The position numbers and the translations under genes are program-made. A DNA stretch of 64,000 nucleotides from Desmodesmus armatus (Eukaryota > Chlorophyta > Chlorophyceae > Sphaeropleales > Scenedesmaceae): contig VIIQ02000113.1 in the NCBI GenBank assembly GCA_007449985.2, positions 51,945 to 115,944 on the forward strand. Direction: 5' to 3'. Positions 10,214 to 20,488 of this stretch are shown piece after piece; positions within the stretch are counted from its first letter, which is position 1; the number at the start of each line of letters is the position of its first letter. The notes under the pieces are model-generated. The model saw only the letters and a list, made by a program, of their open reading frames with translations, was not told where the DNA came from and ran no database searches.

Positions 10214-12978
10214 TCAGGCTACTATCTGGTGTAGGTGGTGCAAACCACTGACGGGGATCGGGGTTTTTCCCCACCTTAGTGTTTCAACCGGTTCAACCCT
10301 GGCAGGCAATGCCATTGATGTGTGGCGAATGTGTCTGCGTGTAACATTTTCTTCCCCAAAAATTACTGGCTGCTGCTGCTCAAGCTCAGCCACTCTGATG
10401 CGCAACTGGGCAACCTCCCTGCTCAGCTGCTGCTTCTCTTCCCTGAGCTGCTGGAGTCTCAATGGGGCCACCAACGCGCTCCTGTCGCACAACTTATCCA
10501 GCTGGTGCCACACTGGGGCCGTTTCCTGCACAGCGCAGCGCAGCACAGCAAGCAAGACGCCTTTGTGTCGACACAAAGGGTTTCTGTACTACAGTGCTAA
10601 TAGCTTGCTAGTAGCAATGCCGACCAAGGGTCGACCCTGCCAGTACCACCCGGGATCGAAAACAAACGCAGCATGTCATGCGGCATCACAGTCTGTACAA
10701 GCACAAGAAAGCAACCACTCTTGCCGCCCCAGCTCTGCTGACACTTGCAACTGCTCCGCTCAGCAGCATGCACTGTGCTTGTTTTGTGAAGTGACAGGCT
10801 TGCACTTGGTGATCACCAGGTCCCCCATGAGGGACAGCATGTTCATGGGTGATCCGGGTTTCTTGACAACCGTTGTCCAAGTTGGAGAAGCACGCCGCAG
10901 TTCGATCACAACACAGACAAATCCCCAGCAGAGATCTCTAGACTGCTGCATTGCTAGACCCGTTGGCGGTTGCGTAATGGCATGCTGAATTTACAGTACA
11001 GTACAGTAATTGGGGACAGAGTCCCAACCTCGGCACTAGCAAGTGAGCCAGGGGCTCATGAGGGCGATGTCTAGAAGCACTACTGAAGTTGTTGGATGCG
11101 GGCCCCGTGGCACGGCTGTGTCTTGCGGGCTGCGTGGCTTCCTACCTCATGGTTGAGCAGCACTGGCCGAGGGCCGAGGGCCCTCTCCAGTCCAAACATG
11201 GCAACGAGATCCGTCTCCATCTCGCTTTGCTCATCATGCTTGTACTCCTCGGTCACGGGAGTGATGACCAGTCGCTGCAGGTTTGTGAGGCGAGTCATGT
11301 GCTGCAGGCCCATGCTGGTGAAGCCTCGGCTGCAGCACCAGCTGAGGTGGGTCAGCTGGGTCATCTGCGCCACCACTGCAGCTGCATTGTTGTCAAACGC
11401 AAATGGGGCTCCACCCACTGTTAGGCTGCAACACTCGCGCATCTGCAGTAGCGCGTCAGTTGCCTCCCCAGCTTTCAGTGTACTCTTGATATGCAGAGAC
11501 TGTAAGCCCGGGCAACTGGAGGCTATGCATTGCAGCTCCTGCCCCAAAATGCAGCCCCCATTTCCATCAGCACTATAAATGGAGTCCGCATGCTCTGGTC
11601 CCAAATGCAGCGACACAAGCTGTGGCAGTAGCCTGCCTCGCGGAAACATGTGCAAGGCGGCATCATCTGGGAGTGCACTGCCACCGCCGTGCATGTCCAT
11701 GCAGTCCACATGCAGCCGCTGCAGCTGGCTGGATGCTGTGAGTGCAGACAGCCCGCTGACAGGCGCTTCATGCAGCAAAGATGTCCGTTCCATGGAGCTC
11801 ACCCAACGCACCACCTTCAAGACCAGCAACTGAGTCAGCTGGCCTATGGCTGCGAGAGCCGATGCTGCGCTGGCTGTAGTCTTGCAGTCCTCCAGCACCA
11901 ACTGCTGTAGGTGAGGCATGCGGGCCAGCGCGGCTACATCCAAATCCACCCGTTCCAGCTGCAAGCACAACAGCTGCGTCATGTCGACCAGGCTGGCAGC
12001 GTCAAACGTACACACGTTCTCGATCCGCAAGGACTGCAGGTGCTGCAGTTGGGGGATCTGCTGCAGCACCGCAGGTTGCTCGCGTGCACCCCAGCAGGAA
12101 GCGGTGGACTGCAGCCCTAGGTGTGTGAGGCCACTTGGCACACTTGGCAGGAAATCTGCTGGCGCATTTGGCGGCAAGCTGATGGCAAGGTCCTTGAGGT
12201 GCTGCAGGCAGCTGACGCTGGCAAATGAGCAGGAGGGTAAATCCTTGCTCGGCTGCGAGCTGAACGAGTCCTGCCACCAAAAGTGCATGTGCAGTGTCAC
12301 AAGGTTGCTGCATTGCTCCAATGCAGGCGCTATGACCAAGGGCAGCACCAACTTGTCATTGCACTCTTGTGAGCCTGCCGCCCACGAGACATTCTCCAGG
12401 TGCAGGCTGGTGAGCCCAGATGCGCCAACAAGCTGCAACAGCTCAGCTTTGCTGCCGACCCTGCACTCCTCAAGACGAAGCTCGACAAGCTTTGGCAGGA
12501 CTGCCACCATGTTGCTGCTGCCGGCAGTGCCCGATTGCTGGGGTTGCTGGGTTGGAGGAAGCTGCAGTGCCAGGCCCTTCAAAGATAAGGTATTCAGCTG
12601 TTGCAGCTCCTCCAGGGGCAAATCGAAATTTCCATGGTAGACGCTGCGGATCTCAGGCCCGTACTCGCTCTGGTGGGCGATGCATACATCCAACTGCTCC
12701 ACTGCAGAGCCATGCTTCTGCAGCCACACCACAAGGCTTGAGGGTACCTGTCGTTCGTTGCTGAAGCTGAGGGTCGTTGTTGCAGCAACTGCTGCAGCAG
12801 CCCAGGCCTTGCATACGAGTGCAGGGCCAGCAAGGCGGTGGCGTAGTGGCACATGCTGCATGACGCGCAGCAGCAGCTCTGGGGGCAGGGGGCTCATGGT
12901 GCTGATAGGCCTGCAAGGCACAGCCACGGCATGCATGGATGCTGATTGTACCTTTAGCAACCTTGTGACGCCGTGCAT
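10214..12978 (-). CDS. LRR paralogue B: F-box-like/LRR/coiled-coil protein, 2 exons, about 714 aa
   Basis: Exons run 12978-11146 and 10525-10214, joined phase 0 at a GTAGGA donor and a CTGTGCAG acceptor. The N-terminus has LPPELLLRVMQHVPLRHRL and VCKAWAAAA, an F-box-like helix pattern. Then come many leucine-rich repeats (LVELRLEEC, LTSLHLENVSWA, LQHLQSLRIENV, LLCLQLERVDLD, LQQLVLEDC). The second exon gives a coiled coil (LRLQQLREEKQQL, LRIRVAELEQQQ). If the F-box reading is right the protein would be an SCF substrate receptor; this is inference. MHAV (ATG near 12936) is conserved with C and may be the true start. The frame is intact throughout, unlike A and C. Confidence 0.8.
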
Positions 12979-13916
12979 GCAAGCTTATAAATACAGCAGC
13001 ATCATGCGAGACGGATGCGAGAGCAGATCAGCGAACAGCACCTGTTGACTCAGAGCTGGTGTGGACCCCTTCCAGCCACCTTCAACGACACATGTGTCGA
13101 TAAATGCTTTTGATGTGGCTTACAGTGCCGCTTGTGGAGGGTCTCAATAGGAAGACAGCAGAGGTGGCGAAGCAAGGCACGTGTGGGCGTTTTTTCTTCG
13201 CAGCCAGATAGGTCATGTACCGAAGTGAATGAAACTGCTCACTTCATGTTCGATCCGGAGTGCCATGATGGGACACCGCATAGAGTGACAAGCATCACTC
13301 TTGTGCTGCTGGCAGATAAAGCAACATGATCATGCCACAGTACTAGTGACCTACCTCAGTGGGGGCTGCTAATGGTGTGGTGGTTGGCTCAGCACTCAGC
13401 TTAGGTGTTCTCAGGTATGGTGGCCCCCAACAGTGCACTGCAGGCTGTACATTACACTTTCAACACTCCTCTTGCCAAGAACACCGCGTATAAGTTGTAC
13501 AAGATCATGATGCAGGCAACAAGTGCCACATGCGAGGGATATACATCCGCCACGTCTGACTTGCAGCTTCGGGCTGCAGGCAGCGGTGTCTCAGCATTCA
13601 GACAGGTCACCCAACTGTCTGCCTGAAACATCTCGCACGGCCAGCTGGGTGCAATTGAGGTGATTTGGACAAAACACCGTTGCTCACACCCCACTGACTA
13701 AGATGTGTGACGCAAAAAAGCTGACCCGCCCTGAAGTATTGGCCAACCCGCATCCCACAATCAACCCAACCGCCAGGATTGCCATGGCGTACTGCAAACA
13801 AAACACTCCATGGATGGCACGCATTGTTATCTGAAGCGATCAGCCTGATCTGGCAGTAACAATTGTGTCTGCATGCAATGCTGCATGCATAGCAGAAGTA
13901 GTGGGTGGCAAAGCCC
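12979..13916. other. Spacer between LRR paralogues B and C
   Basis: Holds the B upstream region and the 3' flank of C. It shares diverged blocks with the A flank (for example GGCTCAGC...GGTG near 8938 and 13385), consistent with duplication of the whole gene unit. No coding frame can be supported. Confidence 0.55.
13023..13041 (-). promoter_or_regulatory. Conserved upstream block of LRR paralogue B
   Basis: The + strand reads GCAGATCAGCG, then A-rich bases and CACCT. The same 11-mer occurs upstream of C (16654) and D (19870) at similar distance from the start. It is a candidate promoter or 5'UTR element. Confidence 0.5.
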
Positions 13917-16567
13917 TCAGCGTGTCGCGGGGTGCTGCTGCTCAAGCTCGGCCACCCTGATGCGCAACATGGCAATCTCCATGCTGAGTTGCTCGTTCCT
14001 CTGCGCCAACTGGCAGTTAATCCCCTGCTACTGCTCAAGCCCAGCCTGCAGCTGCTGCTTGTCCTCCCTGAGCTGCTGGAGTCGCTGTGGGGCCACCAGT
14101 GGGCTCTTGTCACACAGCTCATCAAGCTGACGCCACACAGGGGCCGTCTCCTGTACAGCACAACAGACAAGACACAATCATTGTGTGTCATGCACGCGGG
14201 GGAGCATCTGTTGTGCAGAATTGCATTTGACAGGCAGCATCCCCCACTCTGAGAGGGGTCACTGAGTGACTGGGCCTCCGCCACCCAACCCTCGCAGGCC
14301 TGAGGGTCCAAGAACATGTGCGGTACAGCATTGCAGGAGTCCCCATGTTTTTTGATTGCCAACATGCATGGGTGGTAAACTGGTCACGGACGGTCCCGAA
14401 CGTCACTGCTAGCAACCACTGACCTTCAGTGGTTGGGCCCAAATCATGGGTTGGGCCATGCAGTTTCATGTGAAACAACCGTTGTGTTGCACCAAAACCG
14501 GGAGCGACAGGTGTGGTACGCGTCACAAAAATGCAAGCCAAGCAGCAAGAAGTCTTTACTGTTGTGGCGCAACACCAACCGCATGTAATTGGTGGTGAGA
14601 CAGGCATAACATCTGCCTTGGCAAGGTGGTACACAACATGAACATTTTCACACAGTGCTTGCCTGAACCAATGCCTTGAAGGCTTGAACCCTGCGATCAT
14701 CATCACCGCCAGTGCTGGCAAAGCAAAGTTGGTCTCCACTGTGTCCTTTCACAACCTGTGTTGGCAAGTTGCCAGCTACAATGGCTACAATGGCTACGTA
14801 CCTTTGAGTCGAGCAGGACTGGCCAAGAGCGCCCCTTCACAGATCCAACATGGCCACAAGGTCAGCCTCCATCTCGTGCCGCTCGTGACAATCATCACTC
14901 ACGGGCGAGATGACCAGTCGCTGCAGGTTTGTGAGGCGGGTCATCAGTTGCAGGCCCATGCTGGTGAAGCCACGGCTGCAGCACCAGGTGAGGTGGGTCA
15001 GCTGGGTCATCTGTGTTACCACTGCAGCTGCGCTGTTGTCCAATGCATTTGCAGCTCCACCCACAGACAAGCTGCGACACTCGCGCAGCTGCAGCAGTGC
15101 GTCAGTTCCCTCCCGAGCTTTCAACATACCCTTGATGTGCAGAGACTGTAAGCCCGGGCAACCGCAAGCTATGCATTGCAAATCCTGTCCCGAAATGCAG
15201 CCTGCATTTCCGTCGGCATCAAAAATGGAGTACGCATGCTCCGGACCCAATTGCAGCGACACCAGCTGCAATAGCAGCCTTCCCTTTGGCAACATGTGTG
15301 CAACAGCACCATCAGGGAGTGCACTACCATAGCTACTGTGTCGAGCTAGGCAGTTCACATGCAGCCGCTGCAGCTGACTGGATGCGGTGAGTGCTGACAG
15401 CCCACTAACAGGAGCTTCATGCAGCAATGATGTGTAGTCCGGGAGGCCCACCCAGTTCAACACCTTCAACACCCGCAACTGAGACAGCTGGCCTACAGCT
15501 GCCAGTGCAGACGCAGGACTTGCTTCAGTGCTGCAGTCTTCAAGCATCAACTGCTGCAGGTGAGGCATGCGGCCCAGCGCAGCTGCATCCAAGTCCACTC
15601 CTTTGAGCTGCAGGCACAACAGCTGCGTCATGTTGACCAAGCCGGCAGCGTCAAACCCCGACACGCTCTCAATCTGCAACGACTGCAGATGCTGCAGCTG
15701 AGGGATCTGCTGCAGCACCACAGGCTTGTCATTATAGTCATGCCGACTATGAAACGCCGTCAACCCAAGGTGTGTGGGGCCAGCGGGGACACTTGGCAAG
15801 AAGTGTGATGGCGCATACGATGGCAGGACAAGGGCAAGATCCTTCAGGTGCTGGAGGCGGCTGATGCTGGAGTATGAGGAGGGCAAATCCGTATCCCTAC
15901 CCCAGCAGAAGTGCACGTGCAGTGTCAGAAGATTGCTGCATTGCTCCAGTGCAGGCACAATTGCCAAGGGCAGCAACACTTTGTCCTTGCCTTCTTGTGA
16001 ACCTGATGCCCATGAAACGTTCTCCAGGTGCAGGCTGGTGAGCCCTGACGTGCCAACAAGCTGCAGCAAGTCAGCTTTGCTGCTGACACTGCACTCCTCA
16101 AGATGAAGCTCGACAAGGTTTGGCAGGACTGCCACCATGCTGTTGCTGCTGGCAGCCCGTAGCGACTGTGTCTCTAGATCAGGGGTGAGGTGCAGGTCAA
16201 TGCCCTTCTGAGACAGGCTCGTCAGCTGCTGCAGCTTACCACATGGCAAATGTAAAGCATCGTCCAAGTATCTGTGGTGGATCTCCACCCCATACTCGCC
16301 CTGGTGGGAGAGGGACACATCCAGCTGCTCGACTGCTGTGCCATGCTTCTGCAGCCACACCTTAAGGCCTGAGGGTACCTTCTTCTCATAGCTGATGCTG
16401 ATAGTTGTTGTTGCGGCTACTGCTGCAGCAGCCCAAGCCTGGCATACAAGTGCAGGCCCAGCCAGGCGCTGTGGCAGCGGCACATGCTGCATGACGCGCA
16501 GCAGCAGCTCTGAGGGCAGGGGGTTCATCGTGCCGGTAAGCCTGCAAGGCACAGGCACGGCATGCAT
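13917..16567 (-). pseudogene. LRR paralogue C: intact F-box/LRR body, broken 3' end and coiled-coil exon
   Basis: The main frame 16567-14837 gives 576 residues: MHAVPVPCRLTGTMNPLPSE, ELLLRVMQHVPLPQRL, then the same LRR series as B. Near 14840 the frame is lost by one base. The expected PVLLDSK before a GTACGT donor (after 14802) is in another frame, so translation stops at TGA 14837-14839. The coiled-coil exon (14150-13917) is present with its acceptor, but carries a TAG at 14028-14030 where D has Gln (AGLEQ-stop-QGIN against VGLDQQQEIN). The gene could still make a shortened LRR protein lacking the coiled coil, but the coiled-coil exon itself is dead. Confidence 0.75.
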
Positions 16568-17230
16568 GGAAGATAATCATATCATTATTATTCTGGTGAC
16601 GCTGTGCATCTAACCTGAAGAATGCCGCAGCAGGACCCGAAACGAGTGCGGCAGCAGATCAGCGAAAGCACCTTTGGGCTCGGAGCTCCTGTAACCCTTG
16701 TTCAGCTGCCTTCAGCGACTTCAACAACAACAGATACTTTCAACGTGGCGTGAGAATGGCAGAGCCGCTGGTAGAGGCTACTGGCAAGACATCAGTACTG
16801 GTGGTGGGGGACAGGTGTAGGTGAGTTGAACTCAAAAGCCAGATAAAAGAGATGGGCATACTTGTACAGACTGCTCAGCTTCGAAGTAGATCCCCCCATG
16901 GCTGTAGGAGTCAGAGGTAGAGACCATTACTGCATGGTAGAGTGACATCATGATACACCACGCGAACATGAACAGGAGCCAGGATATGACTCAACCGTGG
17001 CCAACAAACTATCATGGCTATGCTGCAATCCTGATGGCTCAAACTCAGGGCATCTTTACAAGTCCTATGATACAATGACATGTAACCAAACAACTCTAGC
17101 TGCTTCCTGCACCAGTGGACTCAATTGCACGGCCTGCACAGATACTACAACACCAGACCGTTCACCAAACGACCCATGATGTGGCCCAGCAAGTCTGGCA
17201 TACAAAGAAACCAGGCCAATGATGACACCG
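16568..17230. other. Spacer between LRR paralogues C and D
   Basis: Contains the C upstream block and the 3' flank of D. A TTACA at about 17054 on + (TGTAA on minus), roughly 175 bp after the D stop, could be its polyadenylation signal. No gene seen. Confidence 0.5.
16654..16675 (-). promoter_or_regulatory. Conserved upstream block of LRR paralogue C
   Basis: GCAGATCAGCG followed by AAAGCACCT on +. It matches the B and D blocks, with a downstream CGGAGCTCCTG also shared with D. Confidence 0.5.
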
Positions 17231-19829
17231 TCAGCCTGTCGCTACCTGCTGCTGCTCCTGCTCAAGCTCAGCAACCCTGATGCGCAACTCGACAACCTCC
17301 CTGCTCAGCTTGCTGTTGATCTCCTGCTGTTGGTCAAGGCCAACCTGCAGCTGCACCTTGTCATTCCGCAGCTGTTGCAGTCTCATTGGGGCCACCAGTG
17401 TGCTGCGGTCACACAGCTCATCTACTTGTCTCCACACAGGGTCTGTCTCCTGCACAGCAGACAACATCGCAAATCCTGAGCAAATCTGCAGTGATGCAAT
17501 GCAACATTCAAACCCCTTCCAAGCAGCAGCCATGCATCGCCATGTTGCTGGACCAAGTGATGCAGGCGACCTTGCAGAGTCTCCACGACTATGCATCTTC
17601 TGGTGTTCATGCGGTCACTGCATGTGCAACGGTTGCAAATGCAATCAAGATGAAAAAATACGGCACATGCCAGACGCCATGGGACATTTGATCAACACAG
17701 CAAGGACCACCACTATGCAGCATGTGGCAAGCCAGTCAGCAGCGAAAGGTTGGTGCACACTCCGTGACTGCAGAGGGAAAAGAAAGGGTGCCGGGTTGAG
17801 GTGCCCAAGCACTGCCGTGAAACTGCAGTACTGCAAGACTAGTCCTGAACTAGCAGACAGTGCAACTTGCAATGTTTGCAACAAAGTAGTTTTTTAATAC
17901 CTTGGTGAGCTGCACAGCATGCAGCACTGCAGTTGTCAGATCCCTCACCTTGCAGTTGAGGACCACTGGCGGATAACCCATGGCCATACCAAACATGGCC
18001 AAAAGATCCAGCTCCATGTCAGGAAGCAGCATCTGGTCACCATCATCCGAGAGCATGGGTACGATCTCCAGTTGCTGCAAGTTGGTGAGTGCTGTCAACA
18101 ACTGCAGGCCCATGCTGTTGAAGCCCTTGCTGCACAGGCAGCTGAGGTGCGTCAGCTGTGTCATCTGCGCAACAACTGCAGCTGCAGTGTTGTCAAACTC
18201 ATTGGCAGCTCCTCCCAAAGACAAGCTGCAGCACTGGCGCAACTGCAGCAGTGCGTCAGTCGTTGCCCCAGCTTTGAGAGAGCCCTTGATGTGCAGAGAC
18301 AGCAAGCTGGGGCAACTGGCCGCTATGCACTGCAGGTCCTCACCAGAAAGGCAACCGATGTGACCCCTGCGGGAACGATTATATTCTTTCGGGCCCAGTT
18401 GCAGGGACACTAGCTGCTGCAGCAACCGTCCTGGCGGAAACATGTGCAGAATGGCACCGTCAGGTACTGCACCGGTATCGCCACAATCTTGCATGCAGTC
18501 CACATGCAGCTGCTGCAGCTGGCTGGATGCTGTGAGCACTGACATTGTGCTCACTGGTGCTTGATGCAGACAAGATTTATAATCAGCGCCCAGCAGACAC
18601 AACACCTTCAACACCCGCAGCTGGGAAAGCTGCCCTATGGCTGCAAGAGCTGATGCTGCGGGTGTCGCAGTATTGCACTCATCCAAGACCAGCTGCTGCA
18701 AGTGAGGCATGCGGCCCAGCGCGGCAGCATCCACTTTGATATCTGCAAGCTCCAAGCAAAGCAGCTGGGTCATGTTAACCAGGCTGGCGACGTCAAACTG
18801 GGGCACAGCCTTTACACGCAGACATTGCAGATGCTGCAGCTTCGGGATATGCTGCAGCACTGCGATAGGCTGACGCATGTCTCGGCTGAGTGACCCAACT
18901 AACTCCAGCTGCGTTAGACCTGCAGGCACACCTGGCAAGAAGTCCGCTGGCACCTCACGCTGCAAGACGATGGTGAGGTGTTGCAGGTGCTGCAGCCGGC
19001 TGATGCTTGCCAACGTGTTAGGTGCAGCCTCATCCAGACTATTCCATGGAAATTGCAGGTGAAGTGTTGCCAGCCTACAGCACTGCTCCAGTGCAGGCCC
19101 CGATGTAACCAGTGCCATCGGTAGCACCTTCTGATCTCCGTGTTCCTCAGAGCCTGGCCCAGACACCTCGTGTAAGTGTACACTGGTGAGTCCGGGCGTG
19201 CCCACAAGCTGCAACAGGTCGTCTTGGCTGCTGACACTGCACTCAATAAGCTTCAACTCCACAAGGTTTGGCAGGACTGCGGCCATGCTGCTGCTGCTGG
19301 CGGTGCCTTGTTGCTGGGGTCGCAGGGCGGCAGGGGGGAGCTGCAGTGCCATGCCCGTGAGAGATAGGCAGCTCAGCTGCTGCAGCTCAGCAGAAGGCAG
19401 ACGGAATGCTGCAGGCTCTTGGTCACGCATGCCATGAGATGGCATCATGGTGTACCCATGAAAATCCTTGTAGGTCATATTGACGTCTAGGCGCTCCATC
19501 ACTGCGCCGTGCGATTGCAGCCATGACTCCAGGCTTGCTGGCACCTCCCAGTCATTGATGGTGCTCGTTTTTGTGCGCCACCGCCACTCCTTGCTGATGC
19601 TGATGGTGCTGGTTGCAGCTGCTGATGCCGCAGCCCAGGCCTTGCAGACGGCTGCGCAGCCTGACAGGCGTTGCTGCAGTGGCACAAACTGCAGAACGCG
19701 AACCAGCAGCTCAGGGGGCAGCATCAGTAGGGGCTGGGGTCGATACGTCTGCAGGCCCTGCAGAGCACGGAAACGCCATGCATGGACGTTCGAATCAATC
19801 AAAAACCCCGTCTGATCACATTTATGCAA
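17231..19829 (-). CDS. LRR paralogue D: F-box-like/LRR/coiled-coil protein, 2 exons, about 699 aa
   Basis: Exons run 19829-17949 and 17449-17231, phase 0 at a GTGAGG donor and a CTGTGCAG acceptor; total 2100 nt. An F-box-like segment reads LPPELLVRVLQFVPLQQRL, then VCKAW. It is followed by LRRs (LVELKLIECSVSS, LTSVHLHEV, LQHLTIVLQ, LLCLELADIKVD, LQQLVLDEC, LRVLKVL). The second exon encodes VWRQVDELCDRS, RLQQLRNDKVQLQVGLDQQQ and LRIRVAELEQEQ. It is the best-preserved member with B. Its 5' side faces the 3' end of the Sep15-like gene on the same strand. An internal start at MLPPEL (19724) is possible. Confidence 0.8.
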
Positions 19830-20488
19830 GTTGAAAGGCCCTGTAGCAGCATCCGCTACGCACGCGGAAGCAGATCAGCGGAACACCTACCTGACCTCCG
19901 AGCTCCTGAGGCCCTTTTCAAGTAGCCGTTTAGCACTATGGGCACGAAGGACCTTCCTGATGTAGCGTGCAGTCTACAACTTAACACGTGAGACTTGGAA
20001 CAAGTAGAAGCGGTGCTGCTGCTGAATGTTTCTGGTGGCTTTGCAAAGCGGACATGTTCTGTACAGCACGTGGCACACCTTTATGAACGTTGCCAGGACA
20101 AATGCAGCCTCTTAAACCTGACTCACATCGTCGAACAGAAAGGTGTAACGGTGCTCTCACACCATTGGATCGGAGCAGCACTGCACTCAATATCATGGTT
20201 GGCATGGGTAGTGTGGCCTCGTCACACCTGGTGGTTAATTCACTGCAAGCGGCCACTTTGAACCCAATCCAAGCCACTTGACACAAGGGATCTGGTGAAC
20301 ACTGCCGTTCAAGAAAGGCACCAGCACTGCCAGTGCTGAGTCAGCAGAGGGCAAAATCACTGATCACTTTGCTGCTTCAACAACGAACCTACTGCCAATG
20401 CCCAAACTGCCTGCACACACCCAAGATCACCAACTTTGAACATGGCCACAGACAAATGCCTGCATGCCCTCTGCCACAGAGCACCCCG
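19830..20488. other. Upstream region of LRR paralogue D and 3' flank of the Sep15-like gene
   Basis: No coding frame can be supported. The interval length matches that between paralogue A and the Sep15 relic (about 660 bp). Confidence 0.55.
19870..19892 (-). promoter_or_regulatory. Conserved upstream block of LRR paralogue D
   Basis: GCAGATCAGCG then GAACACCTACCTG on +, 41 bp beyond the longest start. It is shared with B and C and, weakly, with A. Confidence 0.5.

Noticed and set aside
13405..13626. Possible LINE tail remnant (AYKLYKI similar to AYTLYKM at 10024)
   Set aside because: Similarity is only about seven residues; too short to call.
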